A stretch of 64,000 nucleotides of DNA, from the NCBI RefSeq assembly GCF_017068395.1, contig NZ_CP070619.1, positions 2,852,001 through 2,916,000 on the forward strand, read 5' to 3'. Below, one piece after another: positions 57,101-63,459 of the stretch (positions within the stretch are counted from its first letter, which is position 1; every line of letters begins with the position of its first letter). Both the position numbers and the translations under genes were made by a program. The DNA comes from Rhodococcus pseudokoreensis (GTDB lineage Bacteria; Actinomycetota; Actinomycetes; Mycobacteriales; Mycobacteriaceae). Below the pieces are notes generated by a model that worked only from the letters and a program-made list of their open reading frames with translations, was not told the DNA's origin and did not search any database.

Positions 57101-60100
57101 AGGGCGGCGTGCCGGTCGACGACGGCCTGCAGTCCGCGGTGCAGCGCCGCCGCGTCGACGGGTCCGGTCAATTCGATCACCTGCTGCACCACGTACGGGT
57201 CCGTGCCGGCGTCCTCGAACGCCGACTGGAAGTAGATGCCCTCCTGCAGCGGTGTCAGCGGCAGCACGTCGGCGGCGCCCGCCAGCGCGTCCACGTCCGG
57301 CTGGGTCAGCGACACGAGCGGGAAGTCCGACGGCGTGTGACCGCCGAGATCACCGACCCCGGCGAGCACCCGCAGCACCGCGGTCCACTCGTCGGCGAGG
57401 GCCCGGACGGCGTCGCGGGTGAGCACTCCGGGCGCCCACGTCAGCGTCGTCCGCAGCACCGGACCGTCGGCGCCGTCCTCGGCGATCACGTCGAACGCGA
57501 GGGCATGTCCGAGCGGCATCCGCGGGTCGTCGGCACCGCCCATAGCCCGCGGCAGCCAATCGACACCGTCGCCGGACGTCACCCGCCCGAGGTAGTTGAA
57601 CAGCACCTGCGGTGCCGGCGTCTGCGCGAGTTCCGGTTTCGCGGCACCGAGGTAGCGCAGGGCGCCGTAGCCGAACCCGGCACCCGGGATGCGGCGCAAC
57701 TGGTCCTTGACCGCCTTGAGCGCGTCGGCGATTCCCGCTTCGTCCGCGGCCGCACCGGGGTCGAGCACCACCGGGTAGACGGTGGTGAACCAGCCGACGG
57801 TCCGGGAGAGGTCGAGGGCGGGTCCGTCGCTGCGGCGGACGAGGTCTTCCTCGCGTCCGTGCCCTTCGACGTCCAGGAGCACGGGGCCGGGTTCGCCGCC
57901 GCGCCACCTCCGCAGTGCCACCGCGGCACCGGTGAGAAGAGCGTCGTTGACGTGGCCGTGGAACGCCGCGGGCACCGTGGACAGCAGCGGCCCGGTGAAC
58001 TCCGCAGACAAGGTCACCGTGAGGGTGTCGGCGTCACCGGCGACGTCGACGGCCGGGTCGAGCGCCCGCGAGCCGACGAGCGGGTCGGGGGTAGTCGCCG
58101 CGTCCGCCCAGAATGCCAGTTCGTGGTCGAACGCGCCCGACTTCGCGTGCTCGTCCAGCAATTCGGACCAGCGGCGCAGCGACGTCCCGACCGGAGGCAG
58201 TTCGGGGACGCCCCCGGCCACCACGGCCGTGCCCGCGCGGGCGAGGTCCTCGAGGATGATGCGCCAGGACACCCCGTCGACCACCAGGTGGTGTCCGATC
58301 AGCAGCAACCGGCCGGACCCCTCGACCGCGGAGAAGAGGACGGCCTGCATCATCGTGCCAGTGTCCGGGTCGAGCCGTGCGACCGCCGCGCGGGTCTCGC
58401 TGTCGAGTTGCTCTGCGCTGCCGTCGAATTCGACGACCCGGAGGATACCGTCGACCGCAGCCGGGGACGGTTCCGGCACGGAGAGTGTCCAGTGGTCACC
58501 GCGAACCAGCGTCGCGCGCAGGGCGTCGTGCCGCTCGAGTGCGGCCGCCAGGGCCGCCCGCGCGGCGGGTTCGCCGAGGGCCGCCGGAGTCTGCACCAGC
58601 ACCGACTGGTGGAACGCGGCGATCTCGCCGCCCCTCTCGGCGGTGCGCGCGAGGATGGGGGTGCTGCGAACGTCCCCGACCGCGACGTCGCCGGTATCCA
58701 CGGCGGCCGCGGTCCGGCCGTCCTGCGCCCGGGCGAGCGCCTCCGCGGTGCGGAGCTGGAAGATATCCCGAGGGCTGATCGAGAGCCCTTCCCGCCGAGC
58801 GTGGTTGACCAGCTGGATCGCGACGATGCTGTCGCCGCCCAACGCGAAGAAGTCGTCGGTGACGCCGACCGACTCCACTCCGAGGACACCCGCCATCAGC
58901 GCAACCAGGGTTTCCTCGGCGGCGGTGCGGGGCGCGACGTTCTCACCGGCCGCGCCGAGGTCCGGCTCGGGCAGTGCGCGCCGGTCCAGTTTTCCGTTGG
59001 GGGTGAGCGGGAACCGGTCGAGGACGACGAACGCCGACGGCACCATGTACTCCGGCAGCTTCGACGACGCCCAGACCCGCAGCTCGGCGACGTCCGGCAC
59101 CGAGTCCTGCTTCGCGACGACGTAGGCCGCGAGATACTTTGTACCCGTCGGTGTTTCCCGCACGACGACGGCGCTGTGCCGGACGGCGGGATGCGACACG
59201 ATGCCCGCCTCGACGTCCTCGAGTTCGAGCCGCATGCCCCGGATCTTCACCTGGTTGTCGGCGCGGCCGAGGAAGTCGAGGGTGCCGTCCGGCGCCCAGC
59301 GGGCGAGGTCGCCGGTCCGATACAGCCGGGAACCGTCGTCCGCGAACGGGTTTGCGACGAAGCGGGACGCCGTCAACTCCGGTGCGTCCACATAACCGCG
59401 GCCGAGGAGGAATCCGCCTGCGTACAGTTCGCCGCCGGCGCCGAGCGGCACCGGGTTCAGGTGCTCGTCCAGCACGTACAGCTGGGTGTTCGGGTTCGGC
59501 CGCCCGATCGACGTCGCGATCCGCGCGGCGTCCTCCCGGTAGATCACGTGCGACACCCCGATCGTCGCCTCCGCCGGACCGTAACCGTGGTACATCGTGA
59601 TAGCGAGTTGCGCGCGGAATCTCTCGAACAGCCGGGGCGTGAGAACCTCACCGCCGCACCACACGTGCTTCAGCGCCGATAATTGGTCCGTGCCCCGGGA
59701 CAGGTCGAGCAGCACGTCCAGCATCGACGACACGAGGTAGACGAAGGTCACCGATTCGCGTGCGATCAGGTCGAGGAGATACTGCGGGTCCCGTTCCCCG
59801 CCGGGCTCGGCCACCACCAGCCTGCCACCCGCCACCAGGGGCAGCAGGATCTCGTTCACGGAGATGTCGAAAGACAGCGGCGCCTTGAACAGCGACGCGT
59901 CCGACGGTCCGAATTCCAGGATTTCGTCGCGCTGCCACAGCAGTCGCGCGCAGACGGCCTCGTGCCGGATCATGGCCCCCTTGGGCCTGCCCGTCGAACC
60001 CGACGTGAAGATGACGTACGCCAGCCGCGCACCCTGCACGGTCACGGTGGGCGGTTCGGTGGGCTGCCCGTCGTGCGCCCACGCCGCGAGGTCGACGGGC

Positions 60101-61881
60101 ACGGCCCGCTCCCCTGCGTCCGTGACCCCGCCGGGGCCGGTGAGAACGAGTGCGGCCCCGGCGTCGGCCAGCACCGACGTCCGGCGGTCCTCCGGCCACG
60201 ACGGGTCGAGGGGCACGAACGCCCCACCCGAGCACATGACGGCGAGCAGTCCGATCACCATTTCCGCGGACCGCGGAAGACCGATCGCCACAACGGTTTC
60301 CGGCCCGACGCCGCGATCCAGGAGGTGCCGGGACAGCTGCGCCACCCGGTCCCCCAGTTCCCGGTAGGTGAGCCGGGCGTCGCCGGCGATCAGGGCCTCG
60401 GCATCCGGCGTCCGCGCCACCTGGGCGTGGAACAGTTCGGGTACCGTCACCGATTCGTGCGGGGCCGCGGTGTCGTTGAACTCCATCAGCAACTGCCGAC
60501 GTTCGGCCGCGGTCATCGGGTCGAGCGACGCGATGGGCTGCGCCGGGTCTGCGACGATCTGCCCGACGAAGTGCTCCAGTCTGCGGCGATGCTCCTCGAG
60601 TTCGGCGCCGAGACCGGCCGGGGCCCGCAGGTCGATCCGGATGGGTTCCGAATCCTGCCCACCGCGGATCGAGAAGTCGAGGTCGCGGACCGGTCCGGTC
60701 GCCGAACCGCGCACCCACGCCGGGAATCCGCCGAACGTCAGCGAATGCTCGAACATCATGGAATTGATTCCGGGACCGAAGATCTGACGGTCCGGGTCGA
60801 TCGACCGCAGTTCGCGGGCGAGGTCCTCACCGCGGTAGCGCCCGTGCCGCAGCACCGAGATCAGCGTCGTGTCGATGCGGGTGGCGAGTTCACCCACCGT
60901 CATCTCGGGATCCACCTGCACCCGGAGCGGCAGGATCGTCGAGCACATTCCCGGGATGCGGCGCAGTTCACGCCCGACGCGCGCCGTCATCGGCAGCGAC
61001 AACGTGAGGTCGCGGCGGCCGGTGATCCGGTGGATGTACGCGACGACCGCGGCGAGCGGCAGCCGGGTGCGCCGGATCCCGGCGTCGGAGGCGAAGGCGT
61101 AGAGCGCGTCGGCGTCGTCCCCGTCGATCTCGACGAGGGCGGAGATCGGTGTCCCGGAGTGGTCGACGACCTGCGGGAGCAGCCGGGGCGGTTCCGGCGC
61201 GTCGACGACCTGCCGGATCCAGAAGTCGCGGTCGGATGCGAAGCGCGCCGACGCGCGGTAGTCGCGATCGGACGCCACGAGGGTGTCGAGGGGCCACGGC
61301 GCCGTGGACGTCTCGAGTTCCGGGTGCTCGTATCGATCGACGACGTCCGCCACGAGCAGCGTGATGCCGTAGCCGTCGATGAGGCTGTGGTGGTAGCGCT
61401 GGTACCAGATCACCGACTCGTCCCCGGTGCGCAGCAGCGCGTGCCGGAACAGCGGTTCGTCGCCCTCGATGCCGACGACCGTCTCCATGTCGCGGTCCAT
61501 CCACGCGCGCGCACTTGCTTCGGGATTTTCGTCGCGGCGCAGGTCCACGACGCTCAGCGTCCACTCGCCGGGTGCTGTCGGCACCTGAAGCAGTTCGTTG
61601 CCTTCGCCGCGTTCGAAGCGCACGTGCAGGGCGTCGGCGCGTTCGACGGTCTTCCGGATCGCCGCGACGGTCCGGTCCAGATCGATCGGGCCTGCGACCT
61701 CGACGACGAGCGAGAGGTTGTAGACCGGGCTGCCCGGGTTCAGCTGCTGCCCGACCCACACCTCGGATTGCGCGGCCGTCACCGGAAGCGCGACGGGCGT
61801 CGCACCGGTGCCGGTCGAGGAGGAAGCGCTCTCAGCCGAGAGGTACCGAGGGCGCGCAGCCGCCGAGTGGTCCGGAGACAT
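45166..61881 (-). CDS. Four-module non-ribosomal peptide synthetase for a hydroxamate siderophore
   Basis: A 5571-residue cytosolic assembly line (ATG 61881; a TTG at 61917 is possible). Order: C1-A1-T1-E1 (about residues 30-1510), C2-A2-T2-E2 (1520-3010), C3-A3-T3 (3020-4090), C4-A4-T4 (4090-5130), terminal C5; no thioesterase. The eight to ten pocket residues read DINYWGGIGK in A1 (formyl- or acyl-hydroxyornithine), DVLHSSLVDK in A2 (serine-like), DMENLGLINK in A3 (hydroxyornithine) and DVFIVVAVNK in A4 (unassigned). C1 and C2 have HHxxxDG. C3 has QFLLWDG and C5 HYIAVDE in its place, while C4 has HHIATDE. E1 and E2 would give D-residues at positions 1 and 2. An iron box precedes it; the monooxygenase and MbtH genes follow. 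Confidence 0.93.
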   Translation of the reverse strand: MSPDHSAAARPRYLSAESASSSTGTGATPVALPVTAAQSEVWVGQQLNPGSPVYNLSLVVEVAGPIDLDRTVAAIRKTVERADALHVRFERGEGNELLQVPTAPGEWTLSVVDLRRDENPEASARAWMDRDMETVVGIEGDEPLFRHALLRTGDESVIWYQRYHHSLIDGYGITLLVADVVDRYEHPELETSTAPWPLDTLVASDRDYRASARFASDRDFWIRQVVDAPEPPRLLPQVVDHSGTPISALVEIDGDDADALYAFASDAGIRRTRLPLAAVVAYIHRITGRRDLTLSLPMTARVGRELRRIPGMCSTILPLRVQVDPEMTVGELATRIDTTLISVLRHGRYRGEDLARELRSIDPDRQIFGPGINSMMFEHSLTFGGFPAWVRGSATGPVRDLDFSIRGGQDSEPIRIDLRAPAGLGAELEEHRRRLEHFVGQIVADPAQPIASLDPMTAAERRQLLMEFNDTAAPHESVTVPELFHAQVARTPDAEALIAGDARLTYRELGDRVAQLSRHLLDRGVGPETVVAIGLPRSAEMVIGLLAVMCSGGAFVPLDPSWPEDRRTSVLADAGAALVLTGPGGVTDAGERAVPVDLAAWAHDGQPTEPPTVTVQGARLAYVIFTSGSTGRPKGAMIRHEAVCARLLWQRDEILEFGPSDASLFKAPLSFDISVNEILLPLVAGGRLVVAEPGGERDPQYLLDLIARESVTFVYLVSSMLDVLLDLSRGTDQLSALKHVWCGGEVLTPRLFERFRAQLAITMYHGYGPAEATIGVSHVIYREDAARIATSIGRPNPNTQLYVLDEHLNPVPLGAGGELYAGGFLLGRGYVDAPELTASRFVANPFADDGSRLYRTGDLARWAPDGTLDFLGRADNQVKIRGMRLELEDVEAGIVSHPAVRHSAVVVRETPTGTKYLAAYVVAKQDSVPDVAELRVWASSKLPEYMVPSAFVVLDRFPLTPNGKLDRRALPEPDLGAAGENVAPRTAAEETLVALMAGVLGVESVGVTDDFFALGGDSIVAIQLVNHARREGLSISPRDIFQLRTAEALARAQDGRTAAAVDTGDVAVGDVRSTPILARTAERGGEIAAFHQSVLVQTPAALGEPAARAALAAALERHDALRATLVRGDHWTLSVPEPSPAAVDGILRVVEFDGSAEQLDSETRAAVARLDPDTGTMMQAVLFSAVEGSGRLLLIGHHLVVDGVSWRIILEDLARAGTAVVAGGVPELPPVGTSLRRWSELLDEHAKSGAFDHELAFWADAATTPDPLVGSRALDPAVDVAGDADTLTVTLSAEFTGPLLSTVPAAFHGHVNDALLTGAAVALRRWRGGEPGPVLLDVEGHGREEDLVRRSDGPALDLSRTVGWFTTVYPVVLDPGAAADEAGIADALKAVKDQLRRIPGAGFGYGALRYLGAAKPELAQTPAPQVLFNYLGRVTSGDGVDWLPRAMGGADDPRMPLGHALAFDVIAEDGADGPVLRTTLTWAPGVLTRDAVRALADEWTAVLRVLAGVGDLGGHTPSDFPLVSLTQPDVDALAGAADVLPLTPLQEGIYFQSAFEDAGTDPYVVQQVIELTGPVDAAALHRGLQAVVDRHAALRVGVRAVSDGRVVQVVGDDVRVPMEVLDITGVADPAQRVDEVLAADRARGFDLARGPLLRYTLAQTERDRFLLLQSIHHIVADGWSVPVMLRELMALYSVEGTPQALPTPTPYRNYLDWLGARDRQASLAVWREALSDAPEPVELPAPTRTGESGIRSVRVALPSQDTAALTAVGRARGLTLSTLVHGTWGLVLGRLTGREDVLFGSTVSGRGGDLPGIETMVGLFINTVPTRLRYRPTDTVAAALSRWQHEQSTLLDHQYLGLAELRREAGLQNLFETLVVFENYPLGDGAVADPSGAVQLTGIRFDEHPPYAMTLIVMPGDALTLELKYDAARIDEATATRFAKSTIAYLAEVTRDADQTVSAVPLASREPIEAALRDVEVEFPDTTVTALLEEQAERTPDAVAVTIEDDHLTYAELHARANRLARLLAERGVAPESKVAVALPRSLDLMVALLAVGKAGGAYVPLDTGYPADRLAYMLADAEPVCVLTDGTVTFAGSGVPEVRVSDADRYSPEPLTGVPLAPQHPAYVIYTSGSTGRPKGVVVPHTGIVNRLLWVQRFRPITPSDNVFQKTPSSFDVSVLEFFGPLLAGATLVLARPDGHKDPAYLADVIVRQSITRVHFVPSMLEVFLAEPAAARCTGLRIISCSGEALPVASARRVAELLPGVELDNLYGPTEASVDVSYAASVQGIDAAAPSVPIGLPTSNTGLYVLDRYLQPVPAGAAGELYLSGPQLARGYLGRPGLSAERFVADPFSRNGSRMYRTGDVARVDADGAVEYLGRIDDQVKLRGFRIELGEIEAQMAACPGVRQAAAVVRSDAPGRQQLVGYVVGDADLNDVRARLASALPEFMVPVAFVNVTEFPLGPSGKLNRKALPAPDFATQVTSEPVVESGTAGVLAAHYAEVLGLGAVGVDDDFFALGGDSILAIRLVNLARREGITVTPRQIFEQRTPAALARLVAATAVAPATRVEESCIGVLPPLPVVHRLSEWSGGKNRFNQAVLLHTPAGTDATVLTAALRSVIAHHDGLRQTLTRHAPGVWSLEIAATADLTLRRVDVTGLDADALRETVAAESDAATDRLNPDDGTVLSAVWFDAGPQELGRLLLVAHHLVIDGVSWRTLIEDLAMAWVAADSGENAALDPVPTSLRGFARIVTEQAQEPARLAELDHWLRVTEPGADLVPGTEGHAVVSSGARRTVRLDRQLTTALLTTVPAVVGADVTDVLLAALRLSADRWLAERGRDNDLLVDLERHGREELAEGVDLSRTVGWLTNVTPVRLRSRAGALDTLKDVKEQLRGAPDGGIGYGMLRYVNARTAGLLAARSESQVLFNYLGRMPHAGPGPWTSAVESESLATDPDADLGGPYRLVINALCEESAEGTELQAVFAWSEADLSEADTVALSDGWVAALRELADAAAEHHGPAILTPSDLPLVTLTQDEIDRIVQASPSGVDTVLPLSPLQEGLYFQAGFDSGNDIYTAQFSLDFEHRLDTDRLAAALRTLQRRNPTLRAGFVSAGLPAPVQFFGTGLDVPVAEFDLRELDETERESYAEQLTAQDRLTPFDLTSPPLWRAMVLRLGDSHDRLVINRQFLLWDGWSNGLVVSQLLALYESGGDDSGFPAPEGSFEDYLQWLATRDADAAQSAWTDALGGLDEPTLLAATITGDPEPPQRRDAVLPEELSERLRAGARGAGVTFNAVLNAALAVVLGIETGRRDLVFGTTVAGRPPEVPGIDTVTGMFLNTVPVRTTLRADETVADLLRRTQSERLALTPYDYLGLASIQRVSEHRQLFDVLYVLQNFVDEKQVSALNAAHDISGGDSIDHTHYPVTVVVTPGASVKVKFEFHPEKIPASRVERMLSRYVAVLEEWSIDLSGMVGGIAGAGTPVPVQPRALPDATIADLFADAALVRPDETALVFGERAVSYAELDADVNRMARLLLGHGAGPERIVALALPRTVEMVVALFAVLRTGSAYLPLELDHPAERLVAMLDDARPTVLVTTSDVAGTFAAATVATLAVDTLDFGAVASGPLSAAELGGFAPGTPGRLDHPAYVIYTSGSTGKPKGVVTPYRGLTNMQFNHREAIFEPVVAAAGGRRLRIAHTVSFAFDMSWEELLWLVEGHEVHICDENLRRDAEALVAYCDTHEIDVVNVTPTYAQHLIEEGLLDDGPGRHRPPLVLLGGEAVSDSVWNRLRDTDGTCGYNLYGPTEYTINTLGAGTADSATPTVGTPIWNTSAYVLDAWLRSVPDGVPGELYISGVGLARGYLDRFALTAERFVADPFRGSARMYRTGDLVRRREDGNLDFLGRTDDQVKIRGHRVELGEIASALEALDGVRQAAVVVDSGPGGFKRLVGYAVVSTCQPPDVNKYSRALRATLPDYMIPAAVIEVDRLPMTVNGKLDVKALPSADDVLGRSGGARTEPRTDTERVLSELFGEILGVPAPGVDDDFFDLGGHSLLATRLISRARAALDTDLTMRDLFEAPTVAELATRIGDDTSSTRPVLAARPRPEHLPLSAAQQRLWLLQQVEAGAGAAVAYNFPIVLRLRDALDPEVFGQALTDVVSRHESLRTVFGEHDGEPVQVILDDVRPDVAVVDGTDADLVRLVTETVGRPFDLATEIPLRASLIRVGDEQVLAIVLHHIATDEWSDRPFLRDLMTAYAARAQGSAPGWEPLAVQYADYTLWQRDVLGDPQDPSSLVSRQLDYWAKTLDGAPEELVLPADRTRPARPSFAGGAIETTLDAATTRALRSLARTSGTSMFMVLHAASAALLHRLGAGDDLPIGAPVAGRSEQGLDDLIGFFVNTVVLRTDVSGNPTFDQLLARVRDTDLAAFSHSDVPFETVVEKVNPARTLARNPLFQVMVGYHSRTPDSAQAAGSALTPVAFEERTAKFDLVFNFTEYLDDERVELRLEYGSDLFEQATAEKIARRQVEVLGAVASDPGLAVGDLDVFLGDERELVVRGFNDTAHPVAEETFYEAFARHVVASPDAVAVVDAAGEVTYAELSARADRIAALLHRRGVSAEGVVGLAVPRSSQMVAVVLGVLKLGAAYLPLDLNHPSDRISYMLADSAARVLVTTVGESPRIADVDGLVRVLLDDESVVEELGAGVDESVPPPPRGLDHAAYVIYTSGSTGKPKGAILTHDGIPSLVATAEQRMKLVPGSVVMQFASIGFDVAVFELSMALCTGSRLVIVPDESRVAGPELTEFMAAHSVTHAIIPPSLLAALPSGCDVPEGCTVLVGTETVPPELIGRWAERLNLLAAYGLTEATVNNTLWQAQPGWNSAVPIGIPDPNEQAYVLDDRLQPVPPGVAGELYIAGRGLARGYLGRPDLTSVRFVPSPFGDAGARMYRTGDRARWRADGNIDFLGRVDDQVKIRGFRIELGEIIAALGSHPAVKQSAVVADRSGDIVRLVGYVTPADGHGAGQIDPRAVREHAAARLPDYMVPTLVVVLDGELPLTPNGKLDRKALPLPDWSALTGDGTPQTPEQKEIAAAFAEILHLPSVGIHDNFFDLGGNSMASMRLVGRIRGRFAVDIGIRDVFDSSTVAELSAIVAAAAATGRPVLTASGTRPETLPLSGPQRRFWKQYRAAGADARASHALSLQLRDTVDPEILAQALDDVTSRHEPLRTVYVEVGDTVFAQEAVRPALELVDVGDGDVHRTVFELAQAPLDLTEHAPLRVHLVTGADGTQALLLAMHYIAVDEWSVVPLLGDLMGAYAARSHGAEPEWEPLPVGYADYVVWSRALAGDAADPDSRRSRQLAYWRETLDGMPSRLDLPAPAVRGPRTAEIVPVEIDAELHSAVAKFASDTGTSLFMVLQAALATVLTRHGAGTDIPLGSLVAGRTEETLDALVGCFFNIVLLRTDTSGDPDPVELLQRIRAANLDALDNQDVAFADVAEALGDTPVLRPQVMIVHHEQARLGHLDALGDFMPVPVGVPDSDLTLSFYEPIGGGPVHAYFSFSSDVLDAEEVRGWASELSALVTAWAEGAR
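50012..50053. repeat. REP-like palindrome, CGTGAGTACTT type, copy 2 (inside the NRPS gene)
   Basis: Arms CGTGAGTACTTGTTAAC and GTTGACAAGTACTCACG flank an 8-base loop. This is nearly the same element as at 22855-22896, but here it lies in the coding sequence of adenylation domain A3. It adds the in-frame peptide STCQPPDVNKYS (about residues 3945-3957) between two conserved segments, GYAVV and LPDYM. Confidence 0.75.
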
Positions 61882-61937
61882 GGGTGATCCGATCGTCCGT
61901 CGAGAGCGTCCGTCCAACGACGGGCACCCGAGGGAGT

Positions 61938-61956
61938 TTAGGTTAGGCTACCCACC
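61938..61956 (-). promoter_or_regulatory. Iron box (IdeR/DtxR site) before the NRPS gene
   Basis: TTAGGTTAGGCTACCCACC, read on the + strand, matches 15 of 19 positions of the consensus TTAGGTTAGGCTAACCTAA, with the first 13 identical. It lies 57 bases before the ATG of the NRPS, so iron-bound IdeR probably represses siderophore synthesis. Confidence 0.8.
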
Positions 61957-62180
61957 AGCAACAAGCCGGTTGCCAGCAAGTTCACAGGCGAGGGTTATCA
62001 CAGCGGCAATTCCGGTTCAATCTCCCAGGCCGCGTGTCCCCCGCATCGCCGACAGAATTTCCCGGGCCAAAGCGGTCACTACGTCGGGTTTTACCTCGTA
62101 AACATACTGTGCGTTCGCTCACTCGGGAGCCCCGGCGGTGCCGGATTCCGGGGGCGGGTGTCCAGCAACCGCCCCGAAAC

Positions 62181-63380
62181 CTACTCGTGCCAGACCGCGG
62201 TGTTCCCGCCACGACGCTTGGCGGCATAGAGGGCGATGTCGGCGTGATGGAGCAACTCGTCGACCGTGCGAGCCGACGTGCTGTGCGCCATCCCCACACT
62301 GATCGTCACGACGAGCAGTTCGTCGCCGACGTCGATCGGCGTCGTGATCGAGGCGAGCATCCGGTCGACCACGTCGTCGACAGCGAGTTGGTCGACGTCG
62401 GGAAGGATCGCGACGAACTCGTCGCCGCCGAGCCTGCCCACCGCGGACGGTGCCCGCATGGCGTGCCGCAGATGCTCGGACACCGCCTGCAGGATGCGGT
62501 CGCCGACGCGATGCCCCCGGGTGTCGTTGACCTCCTTGAACCCGTCCACGTCGAGGAACAACGCGACGGCAGGACCGACACCGGGCTCGAACAGGCGCTG
62601 CAGGTGCTCGGTGATGGCAGCGCGATTAAGCAGTCCGGTGAGACTGTCGTGCGTGGCCTCGTGCAGAAGCAGAGCATGCGCCTCCTCCGCCCGCTTCTGG
62701 GCGGTGACTTCCGCGGTGACGTCCCGGAAATGCACGACCAGCGCACCGGCGTCGGCCGCGGCGGTCACCTCGATCGTCGCCCCGGGCCAATACAACGAAT
62801 CCACCCGGGTCTGCTGCTGCGTCCCGGTGGCGAGAACCTTGCGGCACAGTGCGTCGAAGTAGCTGCCCTGCGTTTCGGGGAGAACCTCGGTGACGACGCG
62901 GCCGAGCAACTCGTCCCGCGACCGTCGCACGTGCCGCAGGCAGACGGAGTTGACGTAGATGATCCGAAGGTCCTCGTCGAGCGCCAAGAACCCCAGACCC
63001 ACCCGGTCGAGCAGCGACGCGAGTTGCGCGTCCCGGCCGGCCACGTGTCCGAGTTCGATGACGACCCCCGTCAACTCGACAGGGGCGCCGGACGGATCGG
63101 TGGTGACGTCGATGCTGCGGGTGAGGATGTACCGGGTCGACCGATCCGTCAGCACGATGCGGAACACGCATTCCGCGCCGACCGAACCGGCGGTGTCCCC
63201 GAACATGCGGCGCACCGTGCCGATGTCCTCGGAATGGATTCGCTCCCGCCACAATTCGAGCGGCGGCAGGGAACCGTCGTCCCCGAAGATCGCGGCGGCC
63301 TTCTCGTCCCACCACAAGGTTCCGTTCACGACGTCATACCGGACGATGCCCACCCCGAGGCGCGGAATGCCCAACGCCAT
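62181..63380 (-). CDS. PAS-domain diguanylate cyclase
   Basis: A 399-residue soluble signalling protein. Two PAS-like domains (about residues 10-110 and 120-230; LDEDLRIIYVNSVCLRHV marks the second) lead to a GGDEF domain from about residue 235. Its active site RLGGDEFVAIL is intact, as are the metal aspartate in FLDVDGFKEVND and the GHRVGD segment. It should make cyclic di-GMP in response to a small-molecule, redox or light-like signal sensed by PAS. No inhibitory RxxD site is seen before GGDEF. No EAL partner is adjacent. Confidence 0.9.
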   Translation of the reverse strand: MALGIPRLGVGIVRYDVVNGTLWWDEKAAAIFGDDGSLPPLELWRERIHSEDIGTVRRMFGDTAGSVGAECVFRIVLTDRSTRYILTRSIDVTTDPSGAPVELTGVVIELGHVAGRDAQLASLLDRVGLGFLALDEDLRIIYVNSVCLRHVRRSRDELLGRVVTEVLPETQGSYFDALCRKVLATGTQQQTRVDSLYWPGATIEVTAAADAGALVVHFRDVTAEVTAQKRAEEAHALLLHEATHDSLTGLLNRAAITEHLQRLFEPGVGPAVALFLDVDGFKEVNDTRGHRVGDRILQAVSEHLRHAMRAPSAVGRLGGDEFVAILPDVDQLAVDDVVDRMLASITTPIDVGDELLVVTISVGMAHSTSARTVDELLHHADIALYAAKRRGGNTAVWHE

Positions 63381-63459
63381 CAGAACCTCGCCGTCACCGT
63401 GATCGTCCCCCAGCCACTCGAAGATCCACCCTACTCACCACGGTGGCGGCAGCCACGCG

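Noticed and set aside
55840..59682. A 1280-codon open frame on the + strand opposite the NRPS gene, with similar long frames at 46045-48630 and 50038-55038
   Set aside because: They are the complement of conserved NRPS domains in G+C-rich DNA, rich in Arg, His and Gly, with no recognisable motif.
45166..61881. Naming the NRPS as coelichelin synthetase
   Set aside because: Two adenylation codes match, but the domain order, the serine-like second module, the fourth module and the terminal C domain differ.
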